Shown here piece after piece: positions 27,958 through 35,721 of a stretch of DNA of 64,000 bases. The notes under the pieces are model-generated. The model saw only the letters and a list, made by a program, of their open reading frames with translations, did not search any database and was not told the origin of the DNA. The translations under genes were made by a program, and so were the position numbers. Positions within the stretch are counted from its first letter, which is position 1, and each line of letters begins with the position of its first letter. The DNA is taken from NCBI RefSeq assembly GCF_017874035.1, contig NZ_JAGGKV010000003.1, forward strand, positions 455,269 through 519,268, written 5' to 3'. The stretch is from Paenibacillus aceris. GTDB lineage: Bacteria; Bacillota; Bacilli; Paenibacillales; NBRC-103111.

Positions 27958-29052
27958 TTATAGCACGGAATCAGGCGACAGCGGGGCTGGTTTTTCACAG
28001 CTGCTTTGCATCACATAATGCTTGCCTTCGGCCGACGCGTCATGGAAGCCATGCATCGCTTCAAGCACGTGGTAGGCCAGCTCGCCGTTCGCGCGATGCG
28101 CTTCACTCTCGCCGCTGATTAGAGCTTGAGCCATTGCCGCCACACCCAAACCGCGGTGGTTTTCTTTGTAGCCATGTGACAACGGGATCGGTTCCCAGTC
28201 GGAACCATTTTTACGGATCATCACCTGACCGCCAAATGTGTTAGGATCCGGGACACGCAAGGAGCCGTGGCTGCCGTAGATTTCGATGTTTGGCAGCTGC
28301 GTGCCGCCCATAATGTCGAAGCTCGTAACCAGCGTAGCAATCGCGCCGCTATGGAAATCAAGCACGCCAGCAATATGCGTAGGCGTTTCTACCGTGATCT
28401 TCTGTCCGCGTTTTTTCTCACTCTTAATCGTCCGCTCTTGGAAGCTAATCCCCGTTGAACCTGTTACTCGGCGAATAGGTCCCAACAATGCTACTAACGC
28501 CGTTAGGTAGTAGGGACCCATATCGAACATCGGGCCGCCACCTTTGGCATAGTAAAATTCAGGATCCGGGTGCCAATGCTCGTGGCCTTTGCCCATCATG
28601 AAAGCCGTCGCAGCAATCGGTGTGCCGATCCAGCCGTCGTTGATCAGCTTCACGCAAGTTTGAATGCCTCCGCCTAGGAACGTATCCGGCGCACTGCCGA
28701 CTAGCAATTCCTTGCGGCGAGCAACTTCCAGAATGCGTATGCCCTCTTCGCGCGTAACGGCAAGCGGCTTCTCCACATACACGTGCTTGCCAGCTTCCAA
28801 CACCTGAATACAAACTTCGGCATGTGCAGCCGGAATCGTCAAATTAATAACAATGTCAATATTCGCATCGTTCAAAAGCTCCTGTACTGTATACGCATGA
28901 GGAATACCGAACTCCTCCGCCCGCGCCTTTGCTCTGTCCACATCAATATCCGCGCAGGCAAGCAGCTCCAAATGCTCAAAGTTAGGAATATTTTTCATAT
29001 AAGCTGCGCTAATATTTCCACAGCCGATAATGCCAACCTTCTTTTTACTCAT
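27958..29052 (-). CDS. Gfo/Idh/MocA-family NAD(P)-dependent dehydrogenase
   Basis: The 364-residue protein has the Rossmann motif GIIGCGNIS at its start and VEKPLAV (catalytic Lys of the EKP motif), then a C-terminal alpha/beta domain. Such enzymes oxidise or epimerise sugars and polyols in the cytoplasm. It is the last gene of the operon behind LacI, a second dehydrogenase and a ThuA-like gene, which points to catabolism of a modified sugar. The substrate is unknown. Confidence 0.9.
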   Translation of the reverse strand: MSKKKVGIIGCGNISAAYMKNIPNFEHLELLACADIDVDRAKARAEEFGIPHAYTVQELLNDANIDIVINLTIPAAHAEVCIQVLEAGKHVYVEKPLAVTREEGIRILEVARRKELLVGSAPDTFLGGGIQTCVKLINDGWIGTPIAATAFMMGKGHEHWHPDPEFYYAKGGGPMFDMGPYYLTALVALLGPIRRVTGSTGISFQERTIKSEKKRGQKITVETPTHIAGVLDFHSGAIATLVTSFDIMGGTQLPNIEIYGSHGSLRVPDPNTFGGQVMIRKNGSDWEPIPLSHGYKENHRGLGVAAMAQALISGESEAHRANGELAYHVLEAMHGFHDASAEGKHYVMQSSCEKPAPLSPDSVL

Positions 29053-29073
29053 CTTCTTCGCTTCCCCTCTTCG

Positions 29074-29703
29074 TTATCGTGTTGCCCACAGCAAGCCGCG
29101 GCGCATGAGCTCAAGTGTTTCCGGCATCCGTACAATGTTGGCTTGATGGCCAAGCGAATTGTAATACACCTTACCTGCTCCATACGTTTTGGTCCAAACG
29201 ACAGGCATCTCCACATCGCCGAAATCAGTCACTGCATGAACCTGAATAGCAGGATCGACATGCATGTAATACTTTTCCGAAACCACAACGAAATCTGTCA
29301 TCCCCTCTGTCAGGGCGTGCTGACGATCCTTGATTCGCACTGTGTACGTAACACCGTCATTACCCGGGTGAGCGACCCACTGTCCGCCAACCATGTACTG
29401 ATATTCAACTTCATTCCGGAAGGAATCTGCCATCCCGCCGTGGCAGCCGGCAATCCCGGTTCCGCCTTCTTTGACCGCTGCAAGTAATGGAGCCAACTGC
29501 TCTTTCTCAATTTTCCCCATCGTCCAGACAGGGACAATAAGATCAATACCCTTGAGTCGCTCCTCATCTTTAAAACGATCCAGCGTATCGGATACCTCCA
29601 CGCCATAGCCTTCCTCACGCAATAGGCCAGCGAAAATGCCTGCCACCTCTTCTGGTTGATGACCGTCCCAGCCACCCCAGACTATCAATGCTTGTTTGCT
29701 CAT
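29074..29703 (-). CDS. ThuA-like sugar utilisation protein
   Basis: The 209-residue protein has the ThuA/glutamine-amidotransferase-like fold pattern: ALIVWGGWDGHQP at the start, GIAGCHGGMADSF in the middle and a final VYYNSLGHQ. ThuA proteins accompany disaccharide or keto-sugar metabolism in rhizobia and are often paired with Gfo/Idh dehydrogenases, as here. The start is ATG 29703 behind AGGAG at 10 nt; the GTG at 29724 overlaps that site. Catalytic activity is not settled for the family. Confidence 0.85.
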   Translation of the reverse strand: MSKQALIVWGGWDGHQPEEVAGIFAGLLREEGYGVEVSDTLDRFKDEERLKGIDLIVPVWTMGKIEKEQLAPLLAAVKEGGTGIAGCHGGMADSFRNEVEYQYMVGGQWVAHPGNDGVTYTVRIKDRQHALTEGMTDFVVVSEKYYMHVDPAIQVHAVTDFGDVEMPVVWTKTYGAGKVYYNSLGHQANIVRMPETLELMRRGLLWATR

Positions 29704-29739
29704 TTCGAAAGAGCTCCTCTCCACATATAAGATAAATCC

Positions 29740-30900
29740 TTAAACCTCGCTGATTTTCACCCAACGGCGCTGCTCAATGGATTGATCCACGGCTTCCAGC
29801 ACCTCTTGACACTTCACGCCATCCACGAAATTCGGAACCGGTTGACGATCCTCTGTCAGAGCGTTCATCAGCTCAACAACCTCATGCACGAACGTATGCT
29901 CATACCCGATGGTATGTCCAGCCGGCCACCAAGCATCCATGTAAGCATGGGACGCATCTGTTGCGAGAACACGGCGGAAGCCCTGAACATCCTCATCATC
30001 GCTTGTAAAATATACCTGCAGCTCGTTCAATCGCTCAAAGTCAAACTTCACACTGCCTTTACTTCCATTAATTTCAAAAGAGTTCGTACACCGGTGACCC
30101 GGTGCAAAACGCGTCGCCTCGAAGCTGCCCAGCGCCCCGTTCGCGAAACGTGCCATAAACAGCGTCGCGTCGTCGACGGTTACCGGTCCGTGCGGCGCAT
30201 CCTTGCTGCCTTTGGCGCTTAGTCCTGTCATTGAACTCGGCAGTGGACGCTCCTTCACGAATGTCTCGCTCATGCCGATGACCTCCGTCATATCGCCGAC
30301 CAGGAAATGCGCCAGATCGATCAGATGCGCGCCCAAGTCGCCATGCGACCCGGATCCGGCAATCTCCTTCTGCAAACGCCACACTAGCGGGAACGTCGGA
30401 TCTACGATCCAGTCCTGCAGAAACCAGGCGCGGAAGTGATAAATCTGGCCGAGGCGACCGCTCTCGACCAGCTTCTTCGCAAGCTGCACCGCAGGAGCAA
30501 AACGATAGTTGAAGCCCACCATGTGCTTCACTCCAGCGGCTTCAGCCGCCTCCAGCATCTCCCTTGCATCCGCAAGGGTCAGCGCCAGCGGCTTCTCGCA
30601 GAACAAGTGCTTGCCGGCCTTTGCAGCAGCAAGCGCGATTTCCTTGTGCGCGTCACTGGGCGCATTGATATCGACGATGTCGATCTCAGGATGCGTGACC
30701 AGCTCGCGCCAGTCGGTGATATACCCGTCCCAGCCGAACTGCTCAGCTGCCGTTTTGACACCGTTTTCATCGCGGCCGCAGATGAGCTTCATTTTCGGCA
30801 CCGCCGTCTGCGGGAAAAACATATGTAAATCTTTATAAGCATGACTGTGCGCTTTACCCATAAATTTATAGCCGACCATGCCAATATTAAATGATTTCAT
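29740..30900 (-). CDS. Gfo/Idh/MocA-family dehydrogenase, first enzyme of the operon
   Basis: The 386-residue protein begins with MVGYKFMGKAHSHA (Rossmann glycines, as in the MviM-like branch) and has CEKPLAL with the EKP lysine. It ends close to ThuA (36 bp). The start is ATG 30900 behind AAGGAGG; the frame before it runs into the lacI gap. With the second dehydrogenase it may form a two-step oxidation and reduction of a sugar, as in levoglucosan- or inositol-like routes; the substrate is inference only. Confidence 0.9.
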   Translation of the reverse strand: MKSFNIGMVGYKFMGKAHSHAYKDLHMFFPQTAVPKMKLICGRDENGVKTAAEQFGWDGYITDWRELVTHPEIDIVDINAPSDAHKEIALAAAKAGKHLFCEKPLALTLADAREMLEAAEAAGVKHMVGFNYRFAPAVQLAKKLVESGRLGQIYHFRAWFLQDWIVDPTFPLVWRLQKEIAGSGSHGDLGAHLIDLAHFLVGDMTEVIGMSETFVKERPLPSSMTGLSAKGSKDAPHGPVTVDDATLFMARFANGALGSFEATRFAPGHRCTNSFEINGSKGSVKFDFERLNELQVYFTSDDEDVQGFRRVLATDASHAYMDAWWPAGHTIGYEHTFVHEVVELMNALTEDRQPVPNFVDGVKCQEVLEAVDQSIEQRRWVKISEV

Positions 30901-30954
30901 AAATAGGAAGCCTCCTTGACGTGTAATCGATCCATATCCCTTACTCAAACTTAC

Positions 30955-31986
30955 TTATATAGGAGTGATGCTTCTAGATGATTGTCGAATAACCAAACGG
31001 GTCTGCAGCTTCACGCTGGAAGGCTTTACGCTCTCCCCTTGAATAACACGTGTTAACACACCTCTTGCCGCTTCTTTGCCCATCTCGTAGAAAGGCACAT
31101 TAATACTGCTTAGCGGAGGGTCGCTCAGCTTGGCCGCATCGGAATCATCGCAGCCGACAACGGCGAAGTCTCTCCCTGCCACCCAGCCTTTCTCCCGGAG
31201 TCCTTGCATGAGGCCAATAGCCATACGATCATTTGCGGCAAATACCGCCTCTACCTGCTCCCTCTGCGCCCAAAGGCGATCTGCCGCTTCATAACCGCTT
31301 TTGCGGCTGTAGTTGCCTTCGAGCAGCAGCTCGGAAGGAACCTCCAACCCGGCATCTTGCATCGCTGCCAGATAGCCTTGAAGTCTGTCTCCGGAGTTGG
31401 AATACTCCGGCGAGCCGTTCAAGAAGGCAATCTTCCGGTAGCCCTCATCCTGCAAATGCCGAACAGCCTGATAGCTGCCAACTGCATGATCAGCATCCAC
31501 CTCATGAAAGGCTAACCCCTCAAAGTGCTGATTGACCAAGGAGAAAGGGTGTCCTTGATCCTGCAGCTGCTGGAGCGATTCCCGCTGCTGCGGGGTGTCC
31601 CTTGCGCCCAGAATGACACAAGCATCCACTTTCTGCGACCGGTAGAGCCTCGTGTAGTCCAGGCTTTCGTCTGGTTTCAACAGCGATAACAGCATGTCGT
31701 ACCCCTGTTCCCTTACCTGCTCGCCGATCCCGCTTAAAATTTCCGCGAAATAGTAAGCTGAAAAAAGATGCACTTTCGGCATATAAGGAAGCACCACGCC
31801 AAGATTCCCGCTGCGCCTTCGAGCAAAGCTTTGAGCGATCGCGTTTGGATGGTAATTCAGCTGGCTGGCTGCTTCCAACACACGCGCTTTGGTAGCAGGC
31901 TTCATGGGTCCGAGCCCATTAAATACACGGGAAACGGTCGCTTCGGAAACTTTAGCTAATTCAGCAACCTCTTTTCTTGTCACCAT
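30955..31986 (-). CDS. LacI-family repressor of the dehydrogenase/ThuA operon
   Basis: The 343-residue regulator has a helix-turn-helix (VTRKEVAELAKVSEATVSRV) and a sugar-binding core. ATG 31986 lies 7 nt after GGAGG; the longer frame to 32019 is not needed. It is the first gene of the operon, and its own promoter carries a palindromic operator, so one switch can control repressor, both dehydrogenases and ThuA. The inducer is unknown. Confidence 0.92.
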   Translation of the reverse strand: MVTRKEVAELAKVSEATVSRVFNGLGPMKPATKARVLEAASQLNYHPNAIAQSFARRRSGNLGVVLPYMPKVHLFSAYYFAEILSGIGEQVREQGYDMLLSLLKPDESLDYTRLYRSQKVDACVILGARDTPQQRESLQQLQDQGHPFSLVNQHFEGLAFHEVDADHAVGSYQAVRHLQDEGYRKIAFLNGSPEYSNSGDRLQGYLAAMQDAGLEVPSELLLEGNYSRKSGYEAADRLWAQREQVEAVFAANDRMAIGLMQGLREKGWVAGRDFAVVGCDDSDAAKLSDPPLSSINVPFYEMGKEAARGVLTRVIQGESVKPSSVKLQTRLVIRQSSRSITPI

Positions 31987-32021
31987 GTAGAAGCCTCCAT
32001 TTTCATCATTGAAATCCATTT

Positions 32022-32037
32022 ATGTACACGCGTACAT
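32022..32037. promoter_or_regulatory. Operator of the second LacI-type repressor
   Basis: ATGTAC-ACGC-GTACAT has perfect 6-bp arms. It touches the -10 box on its downstream side, so bound repressor would block the start of the operon. The sequence differs from the TAAACGTTTA sites of the other LacI protein. Confidence 0.7.
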
Positions 32038-32065
32038 TTTCTCATTCAAAGACCAATTTTGTCAA
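32036..32065 (-). promoter_or_regulatory. Promoter of the lacI-dehydrogenase operon
   Basis: Minus-strand TTGACA (32065-32060) and GAAAAT (32041-32036) are 18 bp apart, with the operator immediately downstream. Confidence 0.65.
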
Positions 32066-32240
32066 TACGCTGCGGACAAAAAATATGTGCACCACATTTC
32101 GACACCGGCGCCAATTTCCGGCAAATAAAACACGCAGAAAATGACTAATTTTTGTAAAATGACCTAATTTATAATATTGTCTATCGCTTGCCTTTCGTTT
32201 TATGATTAGGGTTAAATGGACAACTATGATGTGGGAATGA

Positions 32241-33602
32241 GTGATCGCAATGAAAGTAGCCCAGCGCCTTCTTCACTTGGTCTCACCGAGAACGATCCGT
32301 GCTTTGCGGAGTAAGAAAAAAGTGACTAGAAGTCACCTTCAAGTGCTAATCAATAAAGCGGTTCGAAGTCACCGCAGAACTGTGCATGAAGCGCACATTC
32401 GAACTGTTCTTATCCTGGATATAGACCGTTTTCGACAAATCAATTTCACGCTCGGCTACGCATCCGGCGATCATCTGCTTGCCGATATAGCCTATCGCTT
32501 GCAGTCAGTTCCTAATTGCAACCTTGTCGTTCAATCAGGAGATGATGAATTTGCGCTTGTTTTGCACGCCCTCCATCAGGAACAGTTGTCCCAAATCGTA
32601 CAGCAGATCGAACAGCGCTTTAATCAACCGTTTATGATTCAGGAGCATGAATGCTACATTAACGTCAGTATGGGCATGAGTGCTGTAGAGCTATCGCCGA
32701 ATACCGTTGAGCAAGCTTTGAAGCAAGCAGATCAAGCCCTTCAAGCCGCCAAACTTACCGGCAAAAATAAACTTGTCACCTACCATTCCATGCTGGTTTC
32801 ACGTCCCGTTCGCTTCATGGAGATGGAAACAGAGCTGCGCAAGGCTATATTGGAAAATCAGCTCATCCTGTATTACCAGCCGCGTCTTGAGCTCTCTAGC
32901 GGCAAAATCATTTGCCTGGAAGCTTTAGTGCGCTGGAATCATCCGAAGCTCGGCATGATTCCGCCTAACGAGTTCATTCCGCTTGCAGAAGAGAGCGGCT
33001 TGATTCTACCCCTTGGCGAGTGGGTGCTCCGCGAGGCTTGCCTCCAGAAGGTGAGATGGCTCGAAGCTGGTATTTTAGACTATCAAGTTGCTGTCAATAT
33101 CTCGCCCTGCCAGTTCCAGGATGAAAGCTTTTCGGATAAAGCCATTCACATCATTGAACAGACAGGCATCGATCCTGCGTATCTCGAATTTGAAATTACG
33201 GAAAGCTCCATCATGCAAAACATGGAAAATACGGTTGCTGTGCTCGAAAAGCTATGCAGCAAAGGCATTTCCATCTCCATCGATGATTTCGGAATCGGCT
33301 ACTCTTCACTGAATTATTTGAAGCACTTCCCTATCCACTGTCTGAAGATAGACCGCTCCTTCGTGAAAAATATACATAGCAATAAAGATGATTTGGCGAT
33401 TACTAACGCTATTATTCACCTTGGTCACGCCCTGAACGTACAAGTGGTTGCGGAAGGCGTGGAAGAATTGAGCCAACTTGAAATTCTGAGAGAAACCTCC
33501 TGTACGACGATTCAAGGTTATCTCTTAAGTCCCCCCGTTTCCGTTTACGAAATCGAGCAAAGCTTTCATCGATATGACAACAGGCCGGTTATGATTTCAT
33601 AA
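32241..33602 (+). CDS. GGDEF-EAL cyclic di-GMP protein, GGDEF site altered
   Basis: The 453-residue cytoplasmic protein has no membrane or sensor domain. A GGDEF domain (about 50-185) carries SGDDEF instead of GGDEF at the active loop, so cyclase activity is doubtful. The EAL domain (about 195-440) has EALVRW, NIS, EITES, DDFGIGYSSL, KIDRSF and EGVE, the residues for metal binding and catalysis, so it is a likely cyclic di-GMP phosphodiesterase. Start GTG 32241 or ATG 32250; neither has a strong ribosome site. The last codons lie in a palindrome shared with the convergent gene. Confidence 0.92.
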   Translation: MIAMKVAQRLLHLVSPRTIRALRSKKKVTRSHLQVLINKAVRSHRRTVHEAHIRTVLILDIDRFRQINFTLGYASGDHLLADIAYRLQSVPNCNLVVQSGDDEFALVLHALHQEQLSQIVQQIEQRFNQPFMIQEHECYINVSMGMSAVELSPNTVEQALKQADQALQAAKLTGKNKLVTYHSMLVSRPVRFMEMETELRKAILENQLILYYQPRLELSSGKIICLEALVRWNHPKLGMIPPNEFIPLAEESGLILPLGEWVLREACLQKVRWLEAGILDYQVAVNISPCQFQDESFSDKAIHIIEQTGIDPAYLEFEITESSIMQNMENTVAVLEKLCSKGISISIDDFGIGYSSLNYLKHFPIHCLKIDRSFVKNIHSNKDDLAITNAIIHLGHALNVQVVAEGVEELSQLEILRETSCTTIQGYLLSPPVSVYEIEQSFHRYDNRPVMIS

Positions 33603-33614
33603 CCGGCCTGTTGT
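33577..33614. terminator. Bidirectional palindrome spanning both stop codons of convergent genes
   Basis: ACAACAGGCCGGTTATGA (33577-33594) is followed after a TT centre by its exact complement (33597-33614), giving 18-bp arms. The EAL gene stops at 33602 and the YheC/D gene at 33589, so both stops are inside the stem. There is no long T tract, so it may work as a processing or blocking structure rather than a classic terminator. Confidence 0.7.
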
Positions 33615-34392
33615 ACGCTCTGGCGTATCTTTGCATTTTTGCAAATGTGTGCTTTTCCCCCAGTCTGCGAAAAATATAAGGATCCGGACTCGTGTTGACC
33701 TCAAGAATCCATGGATGCAGCTCATTATCCAAGGCGACGTCGACTCCGATTTCTTTCACTCCCCGATACTTTGCATGAATCGCTTTAGCCACGCGCGTCC
33801 CAAGTATACGCAGCTTTTTAAGATACTCCTCCCGCTCTCCGGCAGGCAAATAACTATGCAGCAGTGTATCCACCCGCTTCAAAGTTCCCCCGTTGTGAAA
33901 GTTGGTGACGATTTTGCTCGGATGTGCCACTCTGCCGATCATACCGGTTGTTTCCCACTCACGAAGCGGCGTTTGCTGCACCATAATCCGCAGATCGAAG
34001 CGGTTCCCTTTATATTTCAGCAAATGAATCCCTTTTTGTACCAGATAGCTTCTCTTCCCTGTCTTCTCACGGATGGAGGCATACATGTCGTCGAATGTTT
34101 TGAACCGTTTTAAGTTGACGCCCAGCTGATACGAATACGGCGTAGCTTCTCCCTCGCCCTCTGACATTTCCACACGGATCACTCCGTTTCCGAACATGCC
34201 TACATTGGGCTTGATATACACCATCTTATGCTGATTCAGCATTTGCTTCAGCGACTCTGCCGTCATCCATTTCGTGGTCGGCACATACTCCTGTAGAGCA
34301 GCTCTAGCCTCTATCGCTCTGGTTTTACCAATCTTGCTCGTAACATATCTGGAATATCTGATATTACTCCGTTTCTTCAAGATCTTTCTCAT
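33589..34392 (-). CDS. YheC/YheD-family spore coat-associated ATP-grasp protein
   Basis: The 267-residue protein fits the YheC/D endospore coat-associated family with an ATP-grasp fold: VYIKPNVGMFGNGV (nucleotide-binding lysine strand), YLVQKGI, FDLRIMVQ, and the metal-binding EVNTSPDP near the C-terminus. It starts inside the 3' end of the glycosyltransferase gene (29-bp overlap), so the two are coupled. The peptide or small molecule it ligates is unknown. Confidence 0.88.
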   Translation of the reverse strand: MRKILKKRSNIRYSRYVTSKIGKTRAIEARAALQEYVPTTKWMTAESLKQMLNQHKMVYIKPNVGMFGNGVIRVEMSEGEGEATPYSYQLGVNLKRFKTFDDMYASIREKTGKRSYLVQKGIHLLKYKGNRFDLRIMVQQTPLREWETTGMIGRVAHPSKIVTNFHNGGTLKRVDTLLHSYLPAGEREEYLKKLRILGTRVAKAIHAKYRGVKEIGVDVALDNELHPWILEVNTSPDPYIFRRLGEKHTFAKMQRYARAYNRPVMKS

Positions 34393-35518
34393 GTTTTTCC
34401 TCCAACTTCAATCTATAGAAATCTGCCAGTGATGACGCCGTGGCCTGCCAGCTGAACTGCTCGACAGCATCGCTCCGCGCTTGCTTCGCTAAGCCGTCCG
34501 CCCAGTCTTTGCGCGTGGCAACGGCCGCAATCTCCCGAGCGAATGCTCTAGGGTTTCTGAAGTCTTGAATCAATACCCCGTTTAGCCCATGCTGAACAAT
34601 TTCTTTAATCCCACCGTTGGCCGAAGCGATGACTGGAAGCCCGGAAGCCATCGCTTCCACGTTGACTAATCCAAAAGCCTCGTGCCTTTGAGAAGGACAT
34701 ACGAAGCAATCGGCAAGGCCATACACCTCGTGGATATTGCGATGGGGGACATTTCCCAGAAACTTCGCCGGCACTGAGAGTCTACGGGCTTTCCTTTGCA
34801 GCGCCGCTTTATAGCCCTTGCTTTGCTCCCCTCCGGCAATCAAAAGCTTCAAGCCAGGCACCTTTTTCCTAGCCAAATAAATGGCGTTAATTAACTGCTT
34901 AAGTCCTTTCCGTTTAATGAGCCTGCCGGCAAAAAGGACCTGAAAACCATGGCTGACCCGGTATTTCTTCCTCAACCTTTGTTTCACAGAAGCCGATCTA
35001 GGCTGGAATCTCTTGATATCCGTCCCTAGGTAAGTGTGATAAAGCTGGGGCCTGCACATGGGATATAACCGAATCAATTCTTGCTCAAGCGAGGTGCTGT
35101 TCGCCACGATCCAATCCACTTCACTTAGCTGATCTGAGCATTTTGAAATCGAAGTATAAGGCGGCTTCACGAACGTTAAGGAATGTAGGAACAGAGAAAC
35201 GGGACTTTGGGGAAAATGGCGTTTGATGGCTGCCGCGAAGTTGGGTCTGTTGTCTACTTGAATCCAGTCGAATTGTTCGTTCTTCATCGCTTCAATAACT
35301 GCGTTCAAGTATTGTTTCGAGCTACCGGATCGGACTCTTACAATCTTTAACGAACCCTTTGTCGTTATGCGGTTGTAGGCACGATGCTGTCTCGAAATGA
35401 TGCTCACATGATGCTCTTTGGCAAGCTGCCTTGCTATGGCATAAATGCATATTTCAACGGAACCGCCCCGTAGCGGCGGTACTGGAATTTGTTCGGGAGC
35501 GATGATTAAAAGATGCAC
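34364..35518 (-). CDS. GT4-family glycosyltransferase (CotSA-like)
   Basis: The 384-residue GT-B enzyme has an N-terminal acceptor domain (PPLRGGSVEICIY), the donor-domain motif FAGRLIKRKG, and EAFGLVNVEAMASGLPVIAS with the GT4 E-x7-E signature. It is soluble. Coupling to a YheC/D coat-associated gene resembles spore-coat polysaccharide genes such as cotSA. The start is GTG 35518 with a promoter at 35601-35573. The donor and acceptor are unknown. Confidence 0.88.
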   Translation of the reverse strand: MHLLIIAPEQIPVPPLRGGSVEICIYAIARQLAKEHHVSIISRQHRAYNRITTKGSLKIVRVRSGSSKQYLNAVIEAMKNEQFDWIQVDNRPNFAAAIKRHFPQSPVSLFLHSLTFVKPPYTSISKCSDQLSEVDWIVANSTSLEQELIRLYPMCRPQLYHTYLGTDIKRFQPRSASVKQRLRKKYRVSHGFQVLFAGRLIKRKGLKQLINAIYLARKKVPGLKLLIAGGEQSKGYKAALQRKARRLSVPAKFLGNVPHRNIHEVYGLADCFVCPSQRHEAFGLVNVEAMASGLPVIASANGGIKEIVQHGLNGVLIQDFRNPRAFAREIAAVATRKDWADGLAKQARSDAVEQFSWQATASSLADFYRLKLEEKHEKDLEETE

Positions 35519-35572
35519 GTTTCTCGTTCACATCCTTAAGGCCTGCACGCCCTGTATTCGTAACCCGTACTT

Positions 35573-35601
35573 ATTGTATGAAGCAAACCTTGCTTCGGCA
35601 A
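35573..35601 (-). promoter_or_regulatory. Promoter of the glycosyltransferase/YheC-D pair
   Basis: Minus-strand TTGCCG (35601-35596) and TACAAT (35578-35573) are separated by 17 bp, giving a leader of about 50 nt before GTG 35518. Confidence 0.55.
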
Positions 35602-35663
35602 CCAAGGAAACACGACTTCAACACCCTTTTTGGTTGAGCGCATCGGCTGAGGTTGATACAAAG

Positions 35664-35706
35664 CAAAAGGCCGCCCGCCAGATTTTACTCTGGCGGGCGG
35701 CCTCTT
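35664..35706 (-). terminator. Terminator of prfC
   Basis: AGGCCGCCCGCCAG pairs exactly with CTGGCGGGCGGCCT around an 8-nt loop; the minus-strand reading ends in TTTTGCTTTG. Confidence 0.9.
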
Positions 35707-35721
35707 CAAGTCCTTACAGCA

